DNA of 64,000 bases from the NCBI GenBank assembly GCA_044841755.1, contig JAXOFM010000003.1, positions 310,001 through 374,000 on the forward strand, written 5' to 3'. A model generated the notes under the pieces. It had not been told where the DNA came from, made no database searches, and saw only the letters and a program-made list of their open reading frames with translations. Positions 53,987-62,426 of this stretch are shown here, piece after piece (the stretch's first letter is position 1; each line of letters opens with the position of its first letter). The stretch comes from CAZAPO01 sp044841755 (lineage in GTDB: Bacteria > Bacteroidota > Bacteroidia > Flavobacteriales > Flavobacteriaceae). The position numbers were made by a program, and so were the translations under genes.

Positions 53987-55288
53987 TTATTCGTCTTTCC
54001 AATTTAACCTGTCCATTTGGCTATAAGGCCAAGGAGCACCATTATTTTCAATATTAGACATCATATTGTTCAATTCAGTTGGTGCTGCAGATTGCTCCAT
54101 AACAAGGTAACGACGCATATCCATGATTATGGATAATGGGCTGATACTTACTGGACATTCTTCAACGCAAGCATTACAGGTAGTACAAGCCCAAAGCTCT
54201 TCTCGACTGATATAATCATCAAGCAATTGCTTTCCATCATCCTTGAACTCTCCTTTGTTGGCGTCAATATTCTTACCAACTTCCTCGAGACGATCACGTG
54301 TATCCATCATGATCTTACGAGGAGAAAGTTTCTTTCCAGTTAAATTAGCTGGACAAGATGATGTACATCTACCACACTCTGTACAGGTATAAGCACTTAA
54401 TAACTGTGTCCAGTTAAGGTCAGTAACATCACTAGCTCCAAATTTTGCAGGCTCTTCTTCATCTTCAGCTGGAGCTGCAAATGGGTCAGCATTTGGATCC
54501 ATCATTAGCATGACTTCTTTTGTTACTGCCTCAAGATTATTTATTTGTCCTTTTGGTTTTACACTAGCAAAAAATGTATTTGGAAATGCCAAAAGTATAT
54601 GTAAATGCTTTGAATAATACAAGTAGTTCAAGAATACCAGTATTCCTAAAATATGCAGCCACCAAGTAGTTCTTTCAACTAAATGAATTGTGCTTTCTGA
54701 AAGACTTGAAAACCATGGCGCCACATATTGACTAATAATGTTTCCAGACTCCATTGCTTGAAAAGAAACATCGGTTGCGTTCATTATTAAGAACAATGAC
54801 ATTAGCACTATTTCAAAATATAAGATGTAATTCGCATCTTTCTTTGGCCAACTTGTCATTTCCGAATTCCAGAAACGTTTTAGTTTGATTACATTTCGTC
54901 TTACCCAGAATACGATAACAGAAACCAATACTAAAACAGCTAGTATTTCAAAACTACCTATAAGCACTCCATACAAACTTCCAATTCCAGAGAAAATTCT
55001 GTGAGTACCTAACAGTCCGTCAATAATAATTTCGAGAACTTCTATATTAATGATGATAAAGCCTATGTAAACAATAACATGTAATATTCCAGAAACAGGA
55101 CGACGCGTCATCTTGCCTTGCCCTAAGGCAATACGAATCATGTTATTCCAACGTTGCTTCTTATTATTGCTAACATCTACATCTTTACCAAGTTTAATGT
55201 TTCGCGTTAGCTTCTTGATATTCTTTACAAAAAATCCAATACCTAGCACAAGTGCTATGGCAAATAGTATGTTTGGCAGATAACTCAT
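53987..55288 (-). CDS. Membrane-bound 4Fe-4S dicluster protein, heterodisulfide-reductase-like
   Basis: A 433-residue protein. The N-terminal two-thirds hold about six hydrophobic helices (residues 5-240), resembling a NarI-like cytochrome b unit. The C-terminal part carries two 4Fe-4S motifs, CTECGRCTSSCP (around 302-313) and CTTCNACVEECP (around 365-376). It is likely an electron transfer unit from a quinol or other donor to the CCG-domain protein. It lies in the operon downstream of mlaD with a 14-base gap. Confidence 0.88.
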   Translation of the reverse strand: MSYLPNILFAIALVLGIGFFVKNIKKLTRNIKLGKDVDVSNNKKQRWNNMIRIALGQGKMTRRPVSGILHVIVYIGFIIINIEVLEIIIDGLLGTHRIFSGIGSLYGVLIGSFEILAVLVLVSVIVFWVRRNVIKLKRFWNSEMTSWPKKDANYILYFEIVLMSLFLIMNATDVSFQAMESGNIISQYVAPWFSSLSESTIHLVERTTWWLHILGILVFLNYLYYSKHLHILLAFPNTFFASVKPKGQINNLEAVTKEVMLMMDPNADPFAAPAEDEEEPAKFGASDVTDLNWTQLLSAYTCTECGRCTSSCPANLTGKKLSPRKIMMDTRDRLEEVGKNIDANKGEFKDDGKQLLDDYISREELWACTTCNACVEECPVSISPLSIIMDMRRYLVMEQSAAPTELNNMMSNIENNGAPWPYSQMDRLNWKDE

Positions 55289-55302
55289 ATCAAAGCTTAT
55301 GG

Positions 55303-56235
55303 TTAGTTTTCGCTATATGGTATTTCCTTTTTAGAAAGAATTCTAAAGTATCTTTTTGGATGGAGTTTAATATCTCTGAGCAATTCTTCCAATTCTTTTG
55401 TAGCTCCCTCTATATTATTATACAATGCTTCGTCTTTCATGAGTTTACCCATAGAGCCTTCTCCATTATTCATAGCATTTAATAAACCATTAAAATTATT
55501 GATGGTAGATTGTAATTCTGTAATAGTTGCTGCTAAATTAGCCTTCGCAACTTCATCAGTGATAGACGCTAAGCTTTTTGAAGTTGACTCAAAGTTTGTT
55601 ATTGTACTATCCAGTTTTTCTTGATTACTTTCTAATATCTTATTTAATGAGTTAGAAGTGCTTTTAAATGAAGTAATAGTTGCATTTAACTCAGAAATAC
55701 TGCCTTTTAAGTTTGCTTTAGTTTCTGCGTCAAAAACTTCATTTATGTTAATTAATAGTTCATCTGCGCTTTTGAGCATCTTACCTAAGTCTTCTTGTAA
55801 AGGAGTTAACTTTTGATTAACCAACTCAGATAAACCAGCTTTAATAGTTCCTTGAAGTTCATCTCCGCTCTCAGCATTAACTGCGTCATCAAAAGCGGGA
55901 ATAATTGCAATGGCTTTACCTCCTATTAAACCAGCTTCATATAATTGTGCTTTACTATTCTTTGAGAATTTAAAGTCACTATCAACCAGTAATTTAACTT
56001 TCAACTTTGCAGAACCGTCTTCGGTAAAAGCAATTTCTTGGACTTTTCCAACAACATTTCCACTAATGGTAACTGGAGCCGAAGTTGCTAAGCCTTCAAC
56101 ATTATCATAAACGGTATAAAAAACCCTTGATGAGTCTAATAGATTTTCCCCTTTAAGGTAATTAAACAGATAGATGATTAGTATCAAACCTGAAATCACC
56201 AAAATAGCTGTTCTTACTTCTCTAGTAATCTTCAA
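55303..56235 (-). CDS. MlaD/MCE family lipid-transport protein
   Basis: A 310-residue protein with one N-terminal anchor helix (residues 10-28) and a periplasmic MCE domain: VFYTVYDNVEGLATSAPVTI and GNVVGKVQEIAFTEDGSAKL with AGLIGGKAIAI, the MCE core. A coiled-coil tail (about 150-280) follows. It would bind lipids in the periplasm for retrograde trafficking. The first codon is TTG at 56235 (LKITREVRTAILV); no ATG is available in frame at a sensible distance. It follows amiC by 68 bases and lies 14 bases before the membrane Fe-S gene. No MlaE/MlaF genes are in the window. Confidence 0.87.
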   Translation of the reverse strand: MKITREVRTAILVISGLILIIYLFNYLKGENLLDSSRVFYTVYDNVEGLATSAPVTISGNVVGKVQEIAFTEDGSAKLKVKLLVDSDFKFSKNSKAQLYEAGLIGGKAIAIIPAFDDAVNAESGDELQGTIKAGLSELVNQKLTPLQEDLGKMLKSADELLININEVFDAETKANLKGSISELNATITSFKSTSNSLNKILESNQEKLDSTITNFESTSKSLASITDEVAKANLAATITELQSTINNFNGLLNAMNNGEGSMGKLMKDEALYNNIEGATKELEELLRDIKLHPKRYFRILSKKEIPYSEN

Positions 56236-56303
56236 AATGAATCGTTTTGGTTAATAGCAAAAGTAGCAATTAATTTATATTAAGTACTTAATTGAAATAG
56301 TTT

Positions 56304-57398
56304 TTAAAGATCAGAAATTTTAACCTGTTCTCCGTTCTTATATGCTACTATAAAACACGTGGTATATCCTTTTGACTTGGCCTCATTTTGTAGTCCCTTG
56401 GCCTCGTCATAGCTTGTGGTATTTCCATAAAAATACTTGTACCCATTACCATAAGGCTCAATACTCACACCTCGAAGCCCTTTAAAATTATAAGGTTTCG
56501 TTTCTAACTTTCTTGATCCTGCAGCTATTTGCACTTTATAAAAAACATCATTTTGCTTGTCAACAGTATTATTAGTTTCTGAAGCAACAAGTACCTTATC
56601 TGGTTCATATGAGTTGTAATTATTTTTAACGTATTCTGTAACAGCATTGAAAAGAGATTTAACCATTACAGCTTTACCTCTTTTTGAGTTAAGAAAATCT
56701 TCTTCTTTTCTATGTGTTAGAAAACCTAGCTCTACTAATACACTTGGCATAGAGGTTTGGACTAATACCAAAAAACCAGCTTGTCTAACACCTCTACTTC
56801 TTCTCTTTGCAGTACCAATAAATTCATCTTCGATATTTCTAGCAAGCTCAATACTTTGATTCAAGTGGTCTTCCGCCATTAAAGCATAGGCTATTATAGA
56901 CTCTGGGTTATCTGGATCAAATCCTTGATAATTTTCTTCATAGTTTTCTTCTAAGAGAATAACCGAGTTTTCTCTCTTAACTACTTCTAAATTTGTAGCC
57001 TCTCTATGCAATCCAAGAACATAGGTTTCTGATCCATACGCAGTACCTTTTTTACCTGGTTGTGCATTACAATGAACAGAAACGAACAAGTCGGCTTCAG
57101 CCTCATTAGCAATTCTAGCTCTCTCCCATAAACTTGGAAATTCATGATTCTTATCTCTGGTATAAAGTACTTTAATATTAGGATCTTTTTCTAGAAGCTT
57201 TCCTAAGGCAAGTGACACATCAAGTGCTATATTTTTTTCGGTTGTTTTATAGCGCCCAGTTCCTGGAGTTCCGCCATCTTTTCCACCATGTCCAGGGTCT
57301 ATTACTACAACAAATCTGTTATCTTCACTTTGAGAAAATAGTGGTTGAGAAACTATAAAAAGTAAGCATACTAAAAGGTAATTTATTCTCGTTTGCAT
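56304..57398 (-). CDS. N-acetylmuramoyl-L-alanine amidase with C-terminal SPOR-like domain
   Basis: A 364-residue exported amidase. Signal peptide residues 1-22. The Amidase_3 zinc ligands are present: His37 in DPGHGG, Glu54 in TTEKN, His109 in SVHCNA, and the catalytic glutamate in VELGFLTH. Substrate: cleavage of the bond between N-acetylmuramic acid and L-alanine in peptidoglycan during cell separation. The C-terminal part (about 290-364, KVQIAAGSRKL...) is SPOR-like and would bind denuded glycan at the septum. It starts the reverse operon with mlaD; lptD is divergent. Confidence 0.93.
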   Translation of the reverse strand: MQTRINYLLVCLLFIVSQPLFSQSEDNRFVVVIDPGHGGKDGGTPGTGRYKTTEKNIALDVSLALGKLLEKDPNIKVLYTRDKNHEFPSLWERARIANEAEADLFVSVHCNAQPGKKGTAYGSETYVLGLHREATNLEVVKRENSVILLEENYEENYQGFDPDNPESIIAYALMAEDHLNQSIELARNIEDEFIGTAKRRSRGVRQAGFLVLVQTSMPSVLVELGFLTHRKEEDFLNSKRGKAVMVKSLFNAVTEYVKNNYNSYEPDKVLVASETNNTVDKQNDVFYKVQIAAGSRKLETKPYNFKGLRGVSIEPYGNGYKYFYGNTTSYDEAKGLQNEAKSKGYTTCFIVAYKNGEQVKISDL

Positions 57399-57486
57399 AA
57401 AGACTAAAACGACTTTTTATTTGGGTTTATTTTAATTCTCATCTTTTTGTAGATATTAAAATATTCACAAAAAAATATATGTACAT

Positions 57487-60249
57487 TTGGCAATTCAAAA
57501 ACCGAGCCATAATTTTACAAAAATACACCTAAAAGCGTTGCAAACAAACACCTTGAAAATACTTTTTGCTCTAAGTTTTACAGTGTTTATAAACACTTTT
57601 GGCTACGCTCAAGATGTACCTCCTAAAAAGGATAAAATTAAACCAGTAGTTACAAGAGACACTTTAACTACAAAACTATCAGATACGCTTACGGTAAAAA
57701 CTCAAGAATTACCTGAAATAACCCAAGACACCATTACACTTGACAGCATACAAAAACCTAGATTTTTAAAGGATATTGTAAAATATAGTGCTACAGATTA
57801 TGTTTCAATTAATCAACGTACTAAAAAAATATACTTACGCAATAATGCCAAGATTAATTATGAAGACTACGAGATCACTTCAGGAATTATTATAATAGAT
57901 TACTCCAAAAATGAAGTGTATGCTGGTAGATTAAAAGATTCACTTGGTAACTATAGTCAAGCTCCAGTTTTTAAGCAAGGGAGTGATGTTGTAGAACCCG
58001 ATTCTATTCGTTTTAATTTTGATACCCAAAAGGCATTAATTTTTAATTCGAAAACCGAACAACAAGGTGGTCACATTATTGCTGAAACCACAAAGAAGGA
58101 AAACGATTCGGTATATTTTATAGACAGAGGAAAATTTACAACATCTGAAAATCTGGACGACCCAGAATATTACTTTTTAATGCGAAAAGCAAAAGTGGTG
58201 CCTGGTAAGAAAGTAGTTACTGGATTAACAAATATGTTTATAGCAGATGTACCAACTCCTATTGGACTACCATTTGCTTATTTTCCATTAACACAAAAAA
58301 GGACTTCAGGAGTTATCTTTCCAACTTTTGGTGAACAGAACGATCGTGGGTACTTCTTACAGAACGGTGGTTACTACTTTGCTATAAGTGATTATGCAGA
58401 TTTAGCCGTTTTAGGAGACTATTATACCAACGGAAGTTATGGTATGCGCATAGAAACTAATTATGCGCTAAGGTATAGGTTTAGAGGAAATCTTAGCTTT
58501 AGGTTTGAAAACTTGATTAATAGTGAACGTGGGTTTCCAGACTATTCAAAAAGCAGTATCTATAATATTCGCTGGTCACACAATCAAGACTCAAAGGCAA
58601 GCCCAAGTTCGCGATTTTCAGCATCTGTTAACTTAGGAAGTAGCAGGTATTATCAACAGTCTATAAATCAGTTAAATGGCTCAAACTTTTTAAATAACAA
58701 CTTATCTTCTTCTGTTTCATATTCAAAAACATTTGATGGTGAGCCGCAGGTTAACATGAGCATTACAGCTACGCACTCTCAGAACACGCAAACAGAAAGC
58801 ATCAATATGACGCTTCCTACTTTTCAGGGAAGTGTAAGTAGAATTTATCCTTTTGCCCCAAAAATTGGTGCTAAAAAGGGAATTATCCAGAATATAAATT
58901 TACAATACAACGCCAGAGCCGAAAACAGAATACAAACTACAGACTCCTTATTCTTTACCCAACAAATGTGGGAAGATGCTAAATCTGGAATGCAGCATAG
59001 TATACCAATTAACACCAACTTTAAATTGTTTAAGCATTTGAGTATGAGTGCTGGAGCAAATTTTCAGGAAAACTGGACCTTAAAAACAATTAAAAGAGAG
59101 GATTTTGTAGAAGGTGAAACCCAAGTGGTTACAGATGTTAATGGCTTTGATGCTTTTAGAACATATAACTTTAGTACAAGTTTAGGAACTACACTTTATG
59201 GTATGTATACTTTTGGAGAGGACAAAAAGATACAAGCCATAAGACACGTTATGAGACCTTCTATTAGCTACACAATTTCTCCAGCTTTTGATCAATATTA
59301 TGATACTTATGAAGTTATAAGTGCAGATGGATTAACATCTGAAGAAATTGAATACACACGTTTTGAGGAATCGATATTTGGTGTACCTGGAAATAATTAC
59401 TCGAGTTCTATTGGTTTATCTATAAGTAATACTATTGAGGCTAAAGTAAGAGATAGGGATAGTACTGCAACAGAACCGAAGAAAATTGACATCTTAAACA
59501 GCTTAAATTTTTCCACCTCATATAATTTAGCAGCCGACTCTTTAAGAATGAGTCCTGTTCGTGTTACAGGAGGTACGCAGTTATTCAAAAAAATGAGTAT
59601 CAACTTTGGTGCAACCCTTGACCCTTATGCACTTGATAATAACAATAACAAAATTGACACTTGGAATATTAATAATGGTGGTAGCCTGTTTAGAGTGACA
59701 AGTGCTAATTTAACCATGAACTATTCCTTCTCTAGCAAAGATTTAGAAGGAGACGAAGATCGCACCAACGATAGAGCACGTGAGGAATCATTACGTAGTG
59801 GTGGTAGAGATGATGATCTTTTTGGTAGACCTATGGATTTTTCAGATAAAAGCTTATCTGATGGCAGTAAAGATGAGGAACAAGAAAAGGAAGAAAAAAG
59901 CAAGCTATATAATTACAAAATACCTTGGAATATACGACTAGCATACGCTTTAAACTACAGTAATGCTAGACGACAAAATGAGATATCTTCTCATTCCTTA
60001 ATGTTCTCAGGAGATATTGATATATCACCAAAATGGACTATTGGTGCTTCTTCTGGTTACGATCTTAAGAATCAAGGAATCACTTATACACAGTTACGTT
60101 TTCAGCGTGATCTTGATAGCTGGAACATGAGCTTTTCATGGATACCGTTTAGTGCCAATAAACAATGGAATTTCTTTATTGGTATATCATCAAGCATACT
60201 TAAGGACATTAAATACGAAAAGCGTCGTCAACGAGACAGACAATTATAA
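57487..60249 (+). CDS. LptD-like lipopolysaccharide assembly outer-membrane protein
   Basis: A 920-residue outer-membrane LPS-translocon-like protein. Periplasmic OstA/LptA-like region about residues 60-260 (RNNAKINYEDYEITSGIIII, ISKNEVYAG-type repeats, ADVPTPIGLPFAYFPLTQKR), followed by the large C-terminal beta-barrel. The start is uncertain: there is no ATG in frame; TTG at 57487 is used here, but TTG codons at 57538 or 57553 would place the signal peptide (LQTNTLKILFALSFTV...GYAQ) at the N-terminus more directly. A TAnnTTTG-like box (TACATTTG, 57482-57489) overlaps the first TTG, which, if a true promoter, favours the downstream starts. Divergent from amiC; ridA follows by 8 bases. Confidence 0.88.
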   Translation: MAIQKPSHNFTKIHLKALQTNTLKILFALSFTVFINTFGYAQDVPPKKDKIKPVVTRDTLTTKLSDTLTVKTQELPEITQDTITLDSIQKPRFLKDIVKYSATDYVSINQRTKKIYLRNNAKINYEDYEITSGIIIIDYSKNEVYAGRLKDSLGNYSQAPVFKQGSDVVEPDSIRFNFDTQKALIFNSKTEQQGGHIIAETTKKENDSVYFIDRGKFTTSENLDDPEYYFLMRKAKVVPGKKVVTGLTNMFIADVPTPIGLPFAYFPLTQKRTSGVIFPTFGEQNDRGYFLQNGGYYFAISDYADLAVLGDYYTNGSYGMRIETNYALRYRFRGNLSFRFENLINSERGFPDYSKSSIYNIRWSHNQDSKASPSSRFSASVNLGSSRYYQQSINQLNGSNFLNNNLSSSVSYSKTFDGEPQVNMSITATHSQNTQTESINMTLPTFQGSVSRIYPFAPKIGAKKGIIQNINLQYNARAENRIQTTDSLFFTQQMWEDAKSGMQHSIPINTNFKLFKHLSMSAGANFQENWTLKTIKREDFVEGETQVVTDVNGFDAFRTYNFSTSLGTTLYGMYTFGEDKKIQAIRHVMRPSISYTISPAFDQYYDTYEVISADGLTSEEIEYTRFEESIFGVPGNNYSSSIGLSISNTIEAKVRDRDSTATEPKKIDILNSLNFSTSYNLAADSLRMSPVRVTGGTQLFKKMSINFGATLDPYALDNNNNKIDTWNINNGGSLFRVTSANLTMNYSFSSKDLEGDEDRTNDRAREESLRSGGRDDDLFGRPMDFSDKSLSDGSKDEEQEKEEKSKLYNYKIPWNIRLAYALNYSNARRQNEISSHSLMFSGDIDISPKWTIGASSGYDLKNQGITYTQLRFQRDLDSWNMSFSWIPFSANKQWNFFIGISSSILKDIKYEKRRQRDRQL

Positions 60250-60257
60250 TTCATATT

Positions 60258-60638
60258 ATGAAACAAATAATTACTACAAACAAAGCTCCTGCTCCTATTG
60301 GACCATATAATCAAGCTGTACTTAGCGGAAACACTTTATATACTTCTGGACAAATTGCCTTAAACCCAGAAAATATGGAGTTGGTTTTAGACGACATAAA
60401 AACCGAAACCAAGCAAGTAATGGAAAACATGAAAGCTGTTTTAGTAGCTGCTGACATGAGTTTTGAAAATGTAGTAAAGACTTCTATCTTTATTAGTGAT
60501 ATGAACAACTTTGGGCAGATAAACGAAATATATGGTAGTTATTTTGAGGAAGCAACTGCTCCAGCAAGAGAAACCGTTGAAGTAGCTTGTTTACCTAAAA
60601 ACGTGAACGTAGAGATCAGTATGATAGCTGTAAGGTAG
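60258..60638 (+). CDS. ridA: RidA family reactive intermediate deaminase
   Basis: A 126-residue member of the RidA/YjgF family. IGPYNQAVLSG and TSGQIALNPE at the N-terminus, VVKTSIFISDMNNF in the middle, and ARETVEVACLPKNVNVEI (Arg of the active site in APARETVEV) are all standard. It hydrolyses toxic enamine/imine intermediates to ammonia and 2-oxoacids. It follows lptD with an 8-base gap. Its last 60 bases have a diverged second copy at 61333-61392. Confidence 0.95.
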   Translation: MKQIITTNKAPAPIGPYNQAVLSGNTLYTSGQIALNPENMELVLDDIKTETKQVMENMKAVLVAADMSFENVVKTSIFISDMNNFGQINEIYGSYFEEATAPARETVEVACLPKNVNVEISMIAVR

Positions 60639-60702
60639 TTCTATTTAACATCAAGATTAGTGATGTGAATACCTAATACTCTAAAACCCTAACAACTTTA
60701 CT

Positions 60703-61188
60703 TTACAGATGATACGCTTGGTTATGCACTAAGGTATTACCACAATTACTACACGTTCCGGCAGATGCTGCTCCTCCTGCACATCCTTTCCCACATGTAT
60801 AGTGCCATACTCCAGCTGTATTTTTACCAGCTTCATTAGTTTGAGGGTTCATAAAAGGAATGGAATTCGACGTATTATCTACATTAGAGTTATTATTATG
60901 ATATGCCTGATTATGTGCTAACAGATTTCCACAGTTTCCACAGTTAACTGCAGATTCGGCTCCTCCATCGCAACCATTTTTACAAGTATAGTGCCATACC
61001 TTTCCTGTATTATTTGAGGGATTAGAACTAGTCGTATTAGGAGTTGTAGTATTTGTTGGAGTAGGCGAACTTGAAACCTCTAAAGGTTTAGTTGTGTCTA
61101 TTTTTGTTACGTTAGCCTTGTCATTACAGGCATAAAAAGAAATAATAGAACTAGTCAACAGTATAGTAAGAATCTTAGAATTTTTCAT
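60703..61188 (-). CDS. Lipoprotein with two tandem Cys-rich (zinc-ribbon-like) repeats
   Basis: The start is put at the ATG at 61188, which yields a lipoprotein signal with lipobox SFYAC. A Thr/Ser/Pro/Asn-rich linker leads to two near-identical modules of about 34 residues (WHYTCKNGCDGGAESAVNC..., then WHYTCGKGCAGGAASAGTC...), each ending in NCGN.L.HNQAYH. Every module has CxxxC and CxxC pairs plus a His near the end, so each may bind a metal. The nearest ATG at 61281 would only add non-signal sequence. The gene lies between the two halves of the ridA/BadF duplication. Function unknown; an envelope metal-binding protein is possible. Confidence 0.72.
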   Translation of the reverse strand: MKNSKILTILLTSSIISFYACNDKANVTKIDTTKPLEVSSSPTPTNTTTPNTTSSNPSNNTGKVWHYTCKNGCDGGAESAVNCGNCGNLLAHNQAYHNNNSNVDNTSNSIPFMNPQTNEAGKNTAGVWHYTCGKGCAGGAASAGTCSNCGNTLVHNQAYHL

Positions 61189-61210
61189 AATGCATTCTTT
61201 AAATAAGTTA

Positions 61211-61338
61211 TTTATAAATTTCGAGCTAAGCGAAGTTAGTCTTTTTACAGCTAAAAAACAATACATAATGTTAGGCATCACGCCTATAAATTATTGATAC
61301 ATAGGTGACAATCCCTCCATTGGTCTACTTTGGAAGTT
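61211..61338. repeat. First copy of a 128-base tandem duplication (duplicate partner 61433-61560)
   Basis: Bases 61211-61338 align along their length with 61433-61560 (both 128 bases, a few small gaps), with the 16-base identical stretch CTATAAATTATTGATA at 61284 and 61504. The first part is intergenic; the second part repeats the 3' end of the BadF-type gene. The offset is 222 bases. Confidence 0.85.
61284..61338 (-). pseudogene. Remnant of the BadF-type gene 3' end
   Basis: On the reverse strand it reads NFQSRPMEGLSP, matching NFQRRPIEGLVT near the C-terminus of the gene at 61504-62364, with a 2-base deletion near the end. It ends where the ridA remnant starts, sharing GGAAGT at the junction. 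Confidence 0.85.
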
Positions 61339-61392
61339 ACTTTTTCACCTAAAAATGTGAATGTGGTGATTAATGTGATTGTTGTAAGATAG
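61333..61392 (+). pseudogene. Remnant of the ridA 3' end
   Basis: A gapless 60-base match to the last 60 bases of ridA (60579-60638), 46 of 60 identical by hand count, including the stop codon. It would read EVTFSPKNVNVVINVIVVR, in the ridA frame (EVACLPKNVNVEISMIAVR). Only the terminal fragment is present, so it cannot be functional. Confidence 0.9.
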
Positions 61393-61432
61393 GTAGTTTC
61401 GTTAATTAGTGCGGATGAAATCGTTTTAATGT

Positions 61433-61503
61433 TTTATAAACAACCTTAAGGAAGTTAGTTGTTTTTACAATAGAAAATCAATACGCGATGTTAAGTATAC
61501 GGT
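61433..61503. repeat. Intergenic part of the second copy of the tandem duplication
   Basis: Matches 61211-61283. This completes the duplicated region together with the 3' end of the BadF-type gene. Otherwise the stretch 61189-61503 (315 bases) between the lipoprotein and the kinase gene holds only the duplication copies and no gene. Confidence 0.8.
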
Positions 61504-62364
61504 CTATAAATTATTGATATGATAGGTCACCAATCCTTCAATAGGCCTACGCTGGAAGTTTCCAACCCTAAAGCCCATTTCTTTAGCTACTTGACGAACC
61601 TCATCTTGCGCATAAAAAGCAATAGATCCAGCAAAATGTACTGGAACTTCATCCAAAACTTCTTTATACTGCATGATATAGTTACGTGTAAATAATCTAA
61701 TACCATCCTTTATAAGCTTATTGATGTATTCAGATTCTTTATTCAAGAACATAAATTCAGCAAAGGAGGCTAAATAAGCATTTGGGTTAGGTTGTTTGTA
61801 CAGGTTGTACTTTATAAAATCAGAATCGAGATTAAAACGTTCGTCAAAAGACACACGAATATCTTCTGGCATGTGGTTAAAATAATAATCACGTATAAGT
61901 TGTTTCCCAAAATAATTACCAGAAGCATCATCCATTAGGCTATATCCCAACGATTTTACTTTCTGTTGCATTTGATGACCATCAAAATAGCTGCAATTAG
62001 ATCCTGTACCTAATATGCAGACCACAGCAGCTTCATGATTATGGGAAATAGTTGAGTATACGGCTGCATAAGTATCTTCCTTGATAACCACTTTAGCATT
62101 AGGAAATATATCTTCTAAAACCTCTTGCAATAACAAAACTGGTTTTTCAGTACCGCAACCAGCTCCATAGAAAAACAAATGAGTTGCGCGCTCGCTATTA
62201 CCAACAAGTACATCGTTCTTCCTAATGGTTTTACGAAGTTTTGTTTCAGAAAGAATAGCAGGATTTAAACCCTTAGTGCGTTGTTTATCAAATAATTGCT
62301 TGCCATTTTTATCAATGGCTAACCAATCACATTTTGTAGAACCGCTATCAACAATTAAAATCAT
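61504..62364 (-). CDS. BadF/BadG-type ATPase, N-acetylglucosamine kinase-like
   Basis: A 286-residue ASKHA-fold kinase. The phosphate-1 motif is MILIVDSGSTKCDWL at the N-terminus, phosphate-2 region VCILGTGSNCSYFDG (around 118-131), and GYSLMDDASGNYFG follows. Family members in Bacteroidota are usually annotated as N-acetylglucosamine kinase, with a role in amino sugar recycling. Whether GlcNAc or another sugar is used is open. It lies between the duplication scar and gapA, from which a terminator separates it. Confidence 0.85.
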   Translation of the reverse strand: MILIVDSGSTKCDWLAIDKNGKQLFDKQRTKGLNPAILSETKLRKTIRKNDVLVGNSERATHLFFYGAGCGTEKPVLLLQEVLEDIFPNAKVVIKEDTYAAVYSTISHNHEAAVVCILGTGSNCSYFDGHQMQQKVKSLGYSLMDDASGNYFGKQLIRDYYFNHMPEDIRVSFDERFNLDSDFIKYNLYKQPNPNAYLASFAEFMFLNKESEYINKLIKDGIRLFTRNYIMQYKEVLDEVPVHFAGSIAFYAQDEVRQVAKEMGFRVGNFQRRPIEGLVTYHINNL

Positions 62365-62375
62365 GAATAAAAGGT

Positions 62376-62412
62376 AAAAAATAAGCCATTAAAAAACTTA
62401 ACGGCTTATTTT
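62376..62412 (-). terminator. Intrinsic terminator after gapA
   Basis: Ten-base perfect arms AAAATAAGCC / GGCTTATTTT (62378-62387 and 62403-62412) with a partly paired inner stem. On the reverse strand this is followed by TTACC after a T-run. It lies 15 bases downstream of the gapA stop. Confidence 0.85.
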
Positions 62413-62426
62413 AATTTTGAAAACAA

